Origin: Proteobacteria bacterium ST_bin11
GTDB taxonomy: Bacteria > Pseudomonadota > Gammaproteobacteria > Methylococcales > Methylomonadaceae
Direction: 5' to 3'
Length of the DNA stretch: 64,000 nucleotides
NCBI GenBank assembly: GCA_002083615.1
Contig: MSXO01000015.1
Location: 115,759-179,758 of the forward strand
Shown: one piece after another, positions 42,951 to 50,841 of the stretch
Numbering within the stretch: the first letter of the stretch is position 1
Layout of the letters: the number at the start of each line of letters is the position of its first letter
Position numbers and translations under genes: made by a program
The notes under the pieces: generated by a model
What the model was told of the DNA's origin: nothing
Databases searched by the model: none
The model's input: the letters and a program-made list of their open reading frames with translations, nothing else

Positions 42951-42979
42951 TTTCGATTAGATTAATCGCATAATCGAAA
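42951..42979. terminator. Putative bidirectional terminator
   Basis: Perfect 9-bp inverted repeat tttcgatta / taatcgaaa with an 11-nt loop, placed between the convergent alcohol dehydrogenase and BON-domain genes. A/T runs on both sides suit termination in either direction. Confidence 0.45.
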
Positions 42980-43006
42980 ACGGCTAAGGTGCGCGCGATA
43001 AGGCAA

Positions 43007-43687
43007 TTATGCCAACGTCATCCTATCCTTTACATCACTCACACCCGGCGTGCACCAAGCGGAATGAGTCGCCAGATCCCGCTCTGTCCAACTGTGCACG
43101 GTTCCGGTCAAGGTAACATCCGTACCGTTAACTTCAACGAAGATCCCTTGCGCATCATCCAGGGCTCGGCGTTTCAAAGCGGCCTCTATATCCTCTTTGA
43201 CTAGGGTCGAGGATACCTCGGCTTTAATGGTGATATTGTCGGAAACGCCTCTAACCCCCATCAGATTACGAACCGCCTCTATAGCGCTTTGCCGCTGATA
43301 CTCCCAAGCCACATTGCCCGTCAGGGTTATCCAGCTATCTTCGACCATGACTTTAATCGCATCCTGCGGCAAAAACGCAATCCATTGCAAAACATTCTCA
43401 ACGGAGCGCGCAATGTCGGCATCGGTCCGTTTGCTTAATCCGGGCAGGGCGACATCCATCTCCACCGCTAACGCCTTAACGCCGCTGACGCGAAGAGCCG
43501 AGCGCTCGGCGTTCCACTTTTCAGAGTAACTACTGACATGCCCGGCTAAGGTAACCACACCGTCCTTGACCTCGACGCCGATATCGGTCGGGTCAACTGA
43601 GGGCTCCCAATTCAACTCGGCGATAACGTCTTTTTGTACTTGTGCATCGGTTTTCATGAGCAAATGTCCTGGTTTTGATAAAGACAT
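43007..43687 (-). CDS. Triple BON-domain protein (OsmY-like)
   Basis: A 226-residue protein made of three BON repeats of about 60-65 residues each. Each contains the V-x-V-x(2)-G-x-V-T-L-x-G pattern (GVEVKDGVVTLAGHV, VMVEDSWITLTGNV, VEVNGTDVTLTGTV). BON domains are thought to bind phospholipid or envelope surfaces; OsmY-type proteins are induced by osmotic stress. There is no obvious signal peptide, so a cytoplasmic or unusual export route is implied. A start a few codons later (MKTDAQVQKDV) is also possible. Confidence 0.85.
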   Translation of the reverse strand: MSLSKPGHLLMKTDAQVQKDVIAELNWEPSVDPTDIGVEVKDGVVTLAGHVSSYSEKWNAERSALRVSGVKALAVEMDVALPGLSKRTDADIARSVENVLQWIAFLPQDAIKVMVEDSWITLTGNVAWEYQRQSAIEAVRNLMGVRGVSDNITIKAEVSSTLVKEDIEAALKRRALDDAQGIFVEVNGTDVTLTGTVHSWTERDLATHSAWCTPGVSDVKDRMTLA

Positions 43688-43850
43688 GAGTGTGGGCTCA
43701 GATTTAGACTGGGTCTGTACGTTTGCTAACTTATTAAAAGCAAATTAGAAAGTGAGGAGCAGATCAGATCGCTGAATCCTGCCAACCAGGACTACCGGAA
43801 TGGAGCTTAGGGTGTGCTGAATTCAAAAAACGCACCGCTTATAAACGACC

Positions 43851-44360
43851 TCAAAGCATCTTTGCGTAAAGGATTTCGTTTAAAGGATGTCCGGTCAAGA
43901 CAGAGGATGTACGCTCTTTGGCGGTGCAAGTAAATCCGCAACCAGTATACGTAGCTTCGGCTGGCGAATTGCCTTTGATGCACCAAAGTTCGATGCGGGA
44001 AAAACCCAGACAGGATGATTCCGCAACCGAATGATCAACGAGCTTTCTTCCAACCCCCTGACGCCAATAAGCAGGCGATACATTAAGCGCCCAAAGTTCA
44101 ATAGTCAGTTCCTGTGTCGGATAACGCGGCGCGCCGATAAGTGAAAACCCAAGCGTATTGCCTTCGTCCTCGGCGACGAACACCATGAATTCCTTTGTTG
44201 GCTTACTTAGCCGTTCTGCTAGCAAATCCAGATTTGCTGAAGGATTTAAAGCTTCCAAATATTCCAGCGGCATGAAGGGTTGATAAGCGGCTCGCCAAGC
44301 ATCCACGCGAATTTGACCAATTGCGCTTGCATCGGCGGTAGTTGCTAGACGTATCGACAT
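43851..44360 (-). CDS. GNAT family N-acetyltransferase
   Basis: A 169-residue GNAT fold. The N-terminus (IRLATTADASAIGQIRVDAWRA was read in pieces) is typical, the acetyl-CoA loop appears as YWRQGVGRKLVDHSV (motif Q-x-x-G-x-G/R), and IELWCIKGNSPAEATYTGCGF gives the following strands. The substrate cannot be told: it may be a small amine, an antibiotic or a protein N-terminus. It is a single gene with no operon partners, followed on its left by BON and alcohol dehydrogenase genes. Confidence 0.85.
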   Translation of the reverse strand: MSIRLATTADASAIGQIRVDAWRAAYQPFMPLEYLEALNPSANLDLLAERLSKPTKEFMVFVAEDEGNTLGFSLIGAPRYPTQELTIELWALNVSPAYWRQGVGRKLVDHSVAESSCLGFSRIELWCIKGNSPAEATYTGCGFTCTAKERTSSVLTGHPLNEILYAKML

Positions 44361-44504
44361 AGGCGGGATAAGGAATCAGGTTTTTTGTTTGTCCAACTAT
44401 CGGTACATGCAGATGATATACGGTTTTCGATCTGAACTACTACATAGACAATCGCTGGGAAGAAACTGCATCCGGGCGGCCTGCCGACTCACCCATCCGC
44501 GCGC

Positions 44505-44796
44505 CTAGGGTTCACTGAAACTCAGATCCGCAAAACGCTCGCCAGCCCAGTTTAAAGACAACCAACCACTCCGGATATAACGGTGAAACGATGAGAACGG
44601 CCAATCTTTCGCGCGTTGCACCCACCCGTGCTTCATCGGGTTGAAATCAATGTAATCGATATGATGCAACCAATCCTGTTCGTCGCGAATGGTATGTTCC
44701 CAATAACGGCGTTGCCAGATGGATGCACTGCCGTCATGACGTTTGCCGACATTAATATCCTAGCGGTTCAGCGCCTGAAGAACAGCGAATTTTTGC
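44505..44796 (-). pseudogene. REP-associated tyrosine transposase (RAYT) remnant
   Basis: Translated from the minus strand, this reads SASIWQRRYWEHTIRDEQDW, then HIDYIDFNPMKHGWV and DWPFSSFHRYIRSG. This is the C-terminal half of an IS200-like Y1 transposase of the RAYT group. An in-frame TAG (44760-44762) interrupts the upstream part (KFAVLQALNR), and the N-terminal catalytic HUH region is gone. REP palindromes lie directly next to it, the usual association. Confidence 0.75.
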
Positions 44797-44807
44797 CTGG
44801 TTGCCTG

Positions 44808-44914
44808 GTTCCCAAGCTCCGGCTTGGGAACTCTATCTCGGAAGCTCCGCTTCCCGACTCTACTGGAAGCAATAGCTTCCGAGACCAAGGCTCCCAAGCC
44901 AGAGCTTGGGAGCC
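44808..44914. repeat. REP palindrome cluster next to the RAYT remnant
   Basis: Four hairpins in a row: a perfect 24-bp palindrome at 44808-44831 (gttcccaagc...), ggaagctccgcttcc at 44840-44854, ggaagcaatagcttcc at 44865-44880, and ggctcccaagcc / gagcttgggagcc at 44889-44914. The outer two are related to each other, giving a symmetric BIME-like cluster. Confidence 0.75.
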
Positions 44915-45049
44915 AGTCAAGTCAGGCTATGGTAGCCTCGATGCAGCGTCAGCGGAATCGAGGGCGTCGGCTTACCGACCACCAAACACATATCGGCAAT
45001 TCAAGGATATTGGCCTTCGAAACCTCGATTGCATCGAGGCTACTTGCTT

Positions 45050-45325
45050 TTAATTTTCTTTCGAGGTGCCTTGTAATACCCCCACAATTGCGCTTATCAA
45101 TAAAACAACCAAACCTAACGGAACTGTAAAAAAAGAGCCCACAAAAGCAAGTGTTGTAAGCCCAATGAACCAATTTAAATTGATTCCCAAAAGAAAACAC
45201 CCTGAAGGAGGGCCACTAGAACCACCAGTGCAGCCTGGCATCAAACTCCATATGCCAAGACCAACGCAAGCGAATAATGGGCATACGATAAGTAGCATTA
45301 ACACAAATTTAGAATAAGTTCTCAT
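45050..45325 (-). CDS. Small membrane protein, hypothetical
   Basis: A 91-residue protein with two or three hydrophobic segments (LMLLIVCPLFACVGLGIWSL, LTTLAFVGSFFTV, LGLVVLLISAIVGVL). Between them is a loop rich in Gly, Ser, Pro and Cys (GCTGGSSGPPSGC). No family is recognised. It is monocistronic and lies between the REP cluster and the ABC transporter. It is more AT-rich than its neighbours, suggesting acquisition with the repeats. Confidence 0.5.
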   Translation of the reverse strand: MRTYSKFVLMLLIVCPLFACVGLGIWSLMPGCTGGSSGPPSGCFLLGINLNWFIGLTTLAFVGSFFTVPLGLVVLLISAIVGVLQGTSKEN

Positions 45326-45493
45326 CGTATCCCGCCTAATCTATTGTATGCGACATCATGTGCCCTATAACTCTAGCTGTTTTGGCTCAAGTGATTGATT
45401 TATAGTGTGAATGAAAAATTTAACACCCCAAGTGGCGATATACAATCCTGAACTGAGTTGCCATAAAAACTCAACAACACCCAACCCATCCCC

Positions 45494-47311
45494 CTAAGCC
45501 ACCCCATCCGGCAAAAACCCGCCAGCCTGCATGGTCCAAAGCCGATAATAAAATCCCTGCTTGTCCAACAATTCCTGATGACTGCCATCTTCAACAATCC
45601 GGCCTTGATCAAATACCAGCACCCGATCCAAATGAGCGATGGTCGACAGGCGGTGGGCGATGGCGATGACGGTTTTGCGGCCCATGACCCGGTCCAGGTT
45701 TTCCTGGATGGTTTTTTCGGTGACTGAGTCCAGGCTGGAGGTGGCTTCGTCCAGGATCAGGATGGGGGCGTCTTTTAACATTACCCGAGCGATGGCGATG
45801 CGTTGGCGTTGGCCGCCGGACAGTTTGACGCCGCGCTCACCGACCAGTGATTCGTAGCCTTCCGGCATGGCCGCGATGAACTCCTCGGCGTGCGCCAGTT
45901 TGGCGGCGAAGGCGATTTGCGCGTCGTCGACGTCCAGTTTGCCGTAGCCGATGTTTTCTTTCAGGCTGCGGTGAAACAGACTGGGATCTTGCGGAATTAA
46001 GCTAATTTGCGCATGCAAGGAATCCTGGGTGGCCAGCAGAATATCTTGGCCGTCGACCAGAATTTGCCCGGCTTGCGGTTCGAAATTGCGCAGGATCAAG
46101 TTCACAAAGGTGGACTTGCCGGAACCGGAGAAACCGACCAAGCCGACCCGCTGCCCCGGCTCGATCACCACATTCAGATGCTCGAACACCTGCCGACCCG
46201 GTTCGTAGCTAAAGCAGACGTTTTTAAACTCGATGCGGCCCTGGCTGATTTGCAAGGGTTTGGCGTCCGGCACATCGATGATTTCATGGCTTTGGATGAT
46301 GGTATCCACGCCGTTGGCAACGTTGCCGACGTATTCAAAAAACTCCAGAAAGCGCCGGCTCAAATTGCGGGCGTCGCCGATTACTAAAATAGCTAAGCCG
46401 GTGCTCATGGCAAAGGCACCGACGCTGATTTCGCCGGCTTGCCAAAGTTGCAAGGCATAGCCAATGGTGCCGATTTTCAGGATGGCGGCGGCGGTAAATT
46501 GAAACCAGCGCACCCTTTCCATATACCAAAACGTGCGGCGGGCGCTTTTTAGTTCGGTAGCTAAAAAACCATCCAGATATTCGCGTTCGTGTTGCAAACG
46601 GGCGAACAGCTTGGCGTTGATGATATTGGTCACCGCATCGACGATCTTGCCGTTGACCATACTGCGGGTAGCGGCGAAATCCTGGGCGTATGGTTGGCAG
46701 CGGGTCGCTAACCAATAAGAGATCAACACATACATCAACACCCAGGCCGCCACGAACAAACCCAGGCCTTGATGCACCCCCAGCAATAGCGTCACCGACA
46801 CCGTGAAAGTCACAGCTATCGGCCAAAAATCGCAGATGATGGACCAGGTAGTGTGATTGACGCTCATCGCGGTCTCGCTGATGCGATGCGCCAGCGCGCC
46901 GGCAAAATGATTGCCAAAATAACGCGGCGCGTGGTTTTGCAGGTAAGCAAACAAAGACCGCGCGGTGCCTTGCCGCAAGCGCGGGCCGGTGATAATCAGC
47001 ACTGCGCCGCTGCTACGGCTGAAAATAATTTCGGCCAGATTCAGGCCAGCCAGCAACAGCAAGGGATACTTGAAAGTCTCCAGCCAATCGCTAACAGGGA
47101 CAGGCTGATTGGCGACCGCATCCATCAAGGCTTTGATAGCATACGGCACCAGAATGCTGCCGGCAGCTTGACCGGTCTCAAGCACCAGCATCAACAGCAA
47201 TAACCAGCGGAACGGCTTTAAGCAGAAGAGGATGAAACGCCAGGGGTTGGCAGGTAATGGCGGTGCGTCCGCTGCGCGACGGAAACCCTCCTTGGTGGCT
47301 GATTTGGACAT
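45494..47311 (-). CDS. ABC exporter, fused permease and ATPase
   Basis: A 605-residue half-transporter: six membrane helices (~20-310) and an ATPase domain (~350-590). The ATPase has Walker A GFSGSGKST, the Q loop, signature LSGGQRQRIAIARVML, Walker B ILILDEATSS and the H loop (AIAHRLSTI). It should work as a homodimer that exports a lipid, peptide or drug; the family includes MsbA-like exporters, and the substrate is unknown. I use the ATG at 47311 (MSKSATKEGF) because the frame further upstream has no support. It is a single gene. Confidence 0.9.
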   Translation of the reverse strand: MSKSATKEGFRRAADAPPLPANPWRFILFCLKPFRWLLLLMLVLETGQAAGSILVPYAIKALMDAVANQPVPVSDWLETFKYPLLLLAGLNLAEIIFSRSSGAVLIITGPRLRQGTARSLFAYLQNHAPRYFGNHFAGALAHRISETAMSVNHTTWSIICDFWPIAVTFTVSVTLLLGVHQGLGLFVAAWVLMYVLISYWLATRCQPYAQDFAATRSMVNGKIVDAVTNIINAKLFARLQHEREYLDGFLATELKSARRTFWYMERVRWFQFTAAAILKIGTIGYALQLWQAGEISVGAFAMSTGLAILVIGDARNLSRRFLEFFEYVGNVANGVDTIIQSHEIIDVPDAKPLQISQGRIEFKNVCFSYEPGRQVFEHLNVVIEPGQRVGLVGFSGSGKSTFVNLILRNFEPQAGQILVDGQDILLATQDSLHAQISLIPQDPSLFHRSLKENIGYGKLDVDDAQIAFAAKLAHAEEFIAAMPEGYESLVGERGVKLSGGQRQRIAIARVMLKDAPILILDEATSSLDSVTEKTIQENLDRVMGRKTVIAIAHRLSTIAHLDRVLVFDQGRIVEDGSHQELLDKQGFYYRLWTMQAGGFLPDGVA

Positions 47312-47508
47312 GATGGCATTAGTTAAGAAAGCTGCCGGCATTATATCCAATTGCCTGGCGCCCGGGCCGTTGATGAGCGAGTCTTGCGGACGGCAGCAAA
47401 GCCTAAGCCCGACCCGACAATATCCTGAGATCGTCGTTCTTACAAAAACGAGAAGCCAGTCCGGCTAACGGACTCCCGCCTCGACGCGAGCGACGAGAAT
47501 AAGCTAGA

Positions 47509-48264
47509 TTAATATCGGATGCGGTACCACAACATGCCTACCATTTCGTGGGCCATCAAGAAGCTGTTAGACCAGGCGGTCGGCGACGGTAACCAATCCA
47601 ACAGGCGAGATTCGCCGGGGTGGCCGATAAAGGCTGTCGGTGCCCCTAACACCTCAAAACCGGCTTTGCGAAATTCCAGCGCCGCGCGCGGCATATGGTA
47701 GGCCTGGGTGACCAGCACTATTTTGTTGATACCAAACTCCTTTAGCAATTCGCGGCTGAAGCGGGCATTCTCGGCGGTATTGCTGCTACGCGCTTCCTGC
47801 CAGGTAACCGGCGTTTTAAACTCCTTATCCAGGGTTTGCTCCATCAAATCCGCTTCTGGAACATCATCCTGCTCCAGCATCCCGCCCCCGGATACCAGAA
47901 TCGGCAGACCCAACTCCCTGGACAACTTGGCGACGTAGCGCACGCGCAGCAAGGTTCTGACGTGTAAAGTGACTTGCCCAGGGTATTCCGGCGCTGAATA
48001 TTCGGTACCGCCGCCTATCACCACCAAGGCTTGCGGCTTGAATTGCTGTACCGCTTCGGCAGATAGTGGCGGAACCCGCTCCCACAGCAAGGCCCATTGC
48101 TTAACCACAATCCGCAAACTCAGTAACCACAACAGTGTCAGACAGACTATCGTCATGCGCTTTCCCCAGCTACGTTTTAGCAAAATACCAACCAGTGCCC
48201 AGATCACCAAGCAAGCTGGCGGCAGCAAGAGTAGCTTGATGATGTAGATAGCGATGATGGACAT
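47509..48264 (-). CDS. YdcF/ElyC-like DUF218 protein
   Basis: A 251-residue protein with two N-terminal membrane helices (~2-28 and ~36-55) and a DUF218 domain. Family blocks are visible: ALVVIGGGTEYSAPEY, LPILVSGGG, EARSSNTAENARFSRELL and IVLVTQAYHMPRAALEFRKAGFE in pieces. Relatives (YdcF, SanA, ElyC) are linked to envelope and peptidoglycan or enterobacterial-antigen metabolism, but no reaction is established. It is monocistronic, with an inverted repeat in the spacer upstream. Confidence 0.85.
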   Translation of the reverse strand: MSIIAIYIIKLLLLPPACLVIWALVGILLKRSWGKRMTIVCLTLLWLLSLRIVVKQWALLWERVPPLSAEAVQQFKPQALVVIGGGTEYSAPEYPGQVTLHVRTLLRVRYVAKLSRELGLPILVSGGGMLEQDDVPEADLMEQTLDKEFKTPVTWQEARSSNTAENARFSRELLKEFGINKIVLVTQAYHMPRAALEFRKAGFEVLGAPTAFIGHPGESRLLDWLPSPTAWSNSFLMAHEMVGMLWYRIRY

Positions 48265-48334
48265 TGGGTACGATCGTCCTTGAGCAAGTATCAGCCAATA
48301 GGTCTATAGAGCAGCCCAATTGGGAGTGAACTAA

Positions 48335-48354
48335 AGACGCAAGATTTTGCGTCT
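48335..48354. repeat. agacgcaa inverted repeat
   Basis: Perfect 8-bp arms (agacgcaa / ttgcgtct) with a 4-nt loop, after the trpS stop. A close relative (agagacgca / tgcgtctct) occurs at 59025-59048. Both look like one dispersed palindrome family that can serve as a terminator. Confidence 0.45.
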
Positions 48355-48371
48355 CTACATGCTTAGTGCCG

Positions 48372-49385
48372 TTACATGGCCAATCTGGAAATCCCCACCG
48401 CTTCCCGCAAGGTATTGATAAAGGGCCGAGTAATCGCGCGGGCTTTCTCGGCGCCTTCCAGCAATTGTTGCTCGATGTGCTCCGGCGCTTGCATTAAGGC
48501 TTCGTAGCGCTCGCGGGCCGGGGCGATTTCGTCGTTGATTTTCTCGAACAACACCTGCTTCATCTCGCCCCAGCCTATGCCTTCGGCGTAGCGCTGACGG
48601 ATCGCATCCAGTTCATGCTGGTTGGCAAACGCCTGGTAAATGCCAAACAAAGTGCAGCCTTCTGGGTCTTTCGGTTCGCCGGGTTCCAGAGAATTGGTTT
48701 TGATTTTGTTGATCAACTTACGCAGTTTCTTTTCCGGCTCGAACAACGGTATCGTGTTGTTGTAGCTTTTGCTCATTTTCCGACCGTCCAGACCCAGCAA
48801 GGTGGCGGCATTGTCGTCTAACACCGCTTCCGGCAACACGAAATGTTCGCCATAAATATGGTTAAACCGGCTGGCAATGTCACGGGCCATTTCGATGTGC
48901 TGGATCTGGTCTTTACCCACCGGCACCTTATTGGCGTTGAACATCAAAATATCCGCCGCCATCAGGATGGGGTAGCTGAACAAACCCATGGTGATGCCTT
49001 TATCCGGGTCGTTACCTTCGGTTTCTTCGTTATCGGCGACGGCAGCTTTATAGGCATGCGCGCGATTCATCAAGCCTTTGGCGGTAACGCAAGTTAGCAT
49101 CCAAGTCAGTTCCAAAATTTCCGGCACATCCGATTGCCGGTAAAACACCGCATTGGAGGTATCCAAACCAAGGGCCAACCAAGTTGCGGCAATTTCCAGA
49201 CTGGACTGTTTGACTCGCGCCGGCTCGTTGCATTTGATCAGCGCATGGTAATCGGCCAGGAAATAAAACGGTCTGACCTGCTCGTCTTTGCTGGCATTGA
49301 TCGCCGGCCGAATGGCCCCGGCGTAATTGCCGAGATGCGGCGTGCCGGTGGTGGTAATACCGGTAAGGACAATGGATTTACTCAT
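48372..49385 (-). CDS. trpS: Tryptophanyl-tRNA synthetase
   Basis: A 337-residue class I aminoacyl-tRNA synthetase that charges tRNA-Trp in the cytoplasm. The HIGH-equivalent motif is TTGTPHLGNYAGA and the KMSKS motif is intact (GLDGRKMSKSYNNTI). Length fits bacterial TrpRS. The start at 49385 (MSKSIVLTGITTTGTP) is the only one that places the catalytic fold at the N-terminus; the upstream 31 codons read from unrelated sequence. The gene is isolated and probably has its own promoter. Confidence 0.97.
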   Translation of the reverse strand: MSKSIVLTGITTTGTPHLGNYAGAIRPAINASKDEQVRPFYFLADYHALIKCNEPARVKQSSLEIAATWLALGLDTSNAVFYRQSDVPEILELTWMLTCVTAKGLMNRAHAYKAAVADNEETEGNDPDKGITMGLFSYPILMAADILMFNANKVPVGKDQIQHIEMARDIASRFNHIYGEHFVLPEAVLDDNAATLLGLDGRKMSKSYNNTIPLFEPEKKLRKLINKIKTNSLEPGEPKDPEGCTLFGIYQAFANQHELDAIRQRYAEGIGWGEMKQVLFEKINDEIAPARERYEALMQAPEHIEQQLLEGAEKARAITRPFINTLREAVGISRLAM

Positions 49386-49633
49386 GCTGCTGCCTGCGCT
49401 GTCTGTATGGAAAAGTGGCGGAATTTTACACAAATAGCCTGGGATAGTCAGGCAATAAAACCACTGCAACGGTCTCATTCGGTTATGCCAACTCCATCAC
49501 AGCACACCTTAAAAACCTGGCAATTCAGAATTTTTAGGCCACTATTTCCTGACCAGAACCGCAGTTTTTTATAGTAAACTCCGTGCGACTGATTTTTTAC
49601 CCAACCACTGCCAATCCGAATCGGGGGAACCCA

Positions 49634-49933
49634 ATGCTGAATCATGATGAAAAACGCGATTACATCCGCATGGATGTGGACTGTGACATTACCTACAAGT
49701 TGGCCGATTCCAGCGAGATCAGCAGCGGCAGATGCACGACGCTAAGCGGCGCCGGCGTATCGTTTATAGCCGAACGCTCATTCGAGATTGGTCTAGCCAT
49801 GGAAGTCAGCATCATGCCGAAAACCCAAATCACTCCGCCGATGACGGCTTTTATCGAAGTAGTGCGCAGCGTCAAGCAAAGCGACGGCAGCTATGAGATA
49901 GCGGCTTCGATCAAAAGCATCAAAGGCAATTAA
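49634..49933 (+). CDS. PilZ domain protein, putative c-di-GMP receptor
   Basis: A 99-residue single PilZ domain. The RxxxR-type start is present as KRDYIRMDVDCDITYK and the second motif appears in modified form as TTLSGAGVSFIAERSF (D/N-x-S-x-x-G is TLSGAG here). It may bind cyclic-di-GMP and change motility or polysaccharide output, although the altered motif makes binding uncertain. I take the ATG at 49634, which has GGGGG eight bases upstream; the longer frame starts without one. The pterin synthase gene follows 36 bp later. Confidence 0.8.
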   Translation: MLNHDEKRDYIRMDVDCDITYKLADSSEISSGRCTTLSGAGVSFIAERSFEIGLAMEVSIMPKTQITPPMTAFIEVVRSVKQSDGSYEIAASIKSIKGN

Positions 49934-49969
49934 GGACCGCATCCTTTACTGACAAGGACGTAGCAAGCT

Positions 49970-50374
49970 ATGTATATCATCACTAAGGAAGTTTATTTTT
50001 GCTACGGCCACCGCTTGATGAACCATCCGGGCAAGTGCCGTAACTTGCACGGTCACAGTGTCAAAGCCAGCATCTCGATCAAACAAAACAACCTCAACGA
50101 GCAAGGGATGGTCTGCGATTTTTCGGACGTCAAAGATTGCGTGGAGGGATTTATAAACAAGGTGCTGGATCACAACTTTTTGCTGCATAAAGACGACCCG
50201 ATCATCCCGGCGTTGGTCGCCAACAATGAACAGTTTTTGGCCATCGACGAACATCCAACGGCCGAAGTGCTGAGCAAAATGATCTACCAGCACGTCAAAC
50301 AACAAGGCTTTAATGTCGATCAAGTGGTGCTGTGGGAAACTGCCAGCGCCAACGCTTGCTACCGGGAAGACTAA
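49970..50374 (+). CDS. 6-pyruvoyl-tetrahydropterin synthase / QueD family protein
   Basis: A 134-residue T-fold enzyme. Zinc ligands H14 (CYGHRL), H27 and H29 (NLHGHS) and a nearby C23 are present, and the C-terminal glutamate region (LWETASANACYRED) fits PTPS/QueD. The family makes 6-carboxytetrahydropterin (queuosine route) or related pterins from dihydroneopterin triphosphate. In methylotrophs a PTPS-like protein is also encoded with tetrahydromethanopterin genes, so the product could go either way. It is followed 2 bp later by a DUF1249 gene, probably in one transcript. Confidence 0.85.
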   Translation: MYIITKEVYFCYGHRLMNHPGKCRNLHGHSVKASISIKQNNLNEQGMVCDFSDVKDCVEGFINKVLDHNFLLHKDDPIIPALVANNEQFLAIDEHPTAEVLSKMIYQHVKQQGFNVDQVVLWETASANACYRED

Positions 50375-50376
50375 CT

Positions 50377-50841
50377 ATGAGTCTGGTGCAACCGGTCAAC
50401 ACGGCGCTTTGTTTGGAAAAGATCTGCGAATCCAACTATCAAAAGCTGTTCAGGCTGATTCCGAATCTGCGTTCCTTCGATAAAACTGCCGTCGGCCTAA
50501 CTCACAACAAACCCGCGCTGTATCTGGAAGTGCTTGAGCGTAACCCATATACCCTAACGATCGAACTTAGCCATTGCTTCGATCAGCAACTATCAGAACA
50601 AATCGTCCCGGCCGTGAAAATTAGGGTTTATCTGGATGCGCAATTGGCGGAAGTGCTGCGCGACATCGACCGGCCGACAGTAGACAAGGTCTATCAAAAC
50701 CCAGGCAGTTTGGTGGAAATCCGGAATTACAAATGGCGCTTAAACTATTTCCTGCAGAAATGGCTGGATCATTGCCTAAAGACCGATTACCGCTTCAGCC
50801 ACGATAAGCTCAGCCAAGCTGCTGCTGTAAAGCGGCTCTGA
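50377..50841 (+). CDS. DUF1249 family protein
   Basis: A 154-residue cytoplasmic protein (CESNYQKLFRLIP, then RNPYTLTIELSHCF and VKIRVYLDAQLAEVL). These are features of DUF1249, a gammaproteobacterial family of unknown function that includes E. coli YqiB. The ATG at 50377 follows the pterin-synthase stop by 2 bp, so the two are probably translationally coupled. Its 3' end overlaps the 3' end of recQ on the other strand by 32 bp. Confidence 0.82.
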   Translation: MSLVQPVNTALCLEKICESNYQKLFRLIPNLRSFDKTAVGLTHNKPALYLEVLERNPYTLTIELSHCFDQQLSEQIVPAVKIRVYLDAQLAEVLRDIDRPTVDKVYQNPGSLVEIRNYKWRLNYFLQKWLDHCLKTDYRFSHDKLSQAAAVKRL

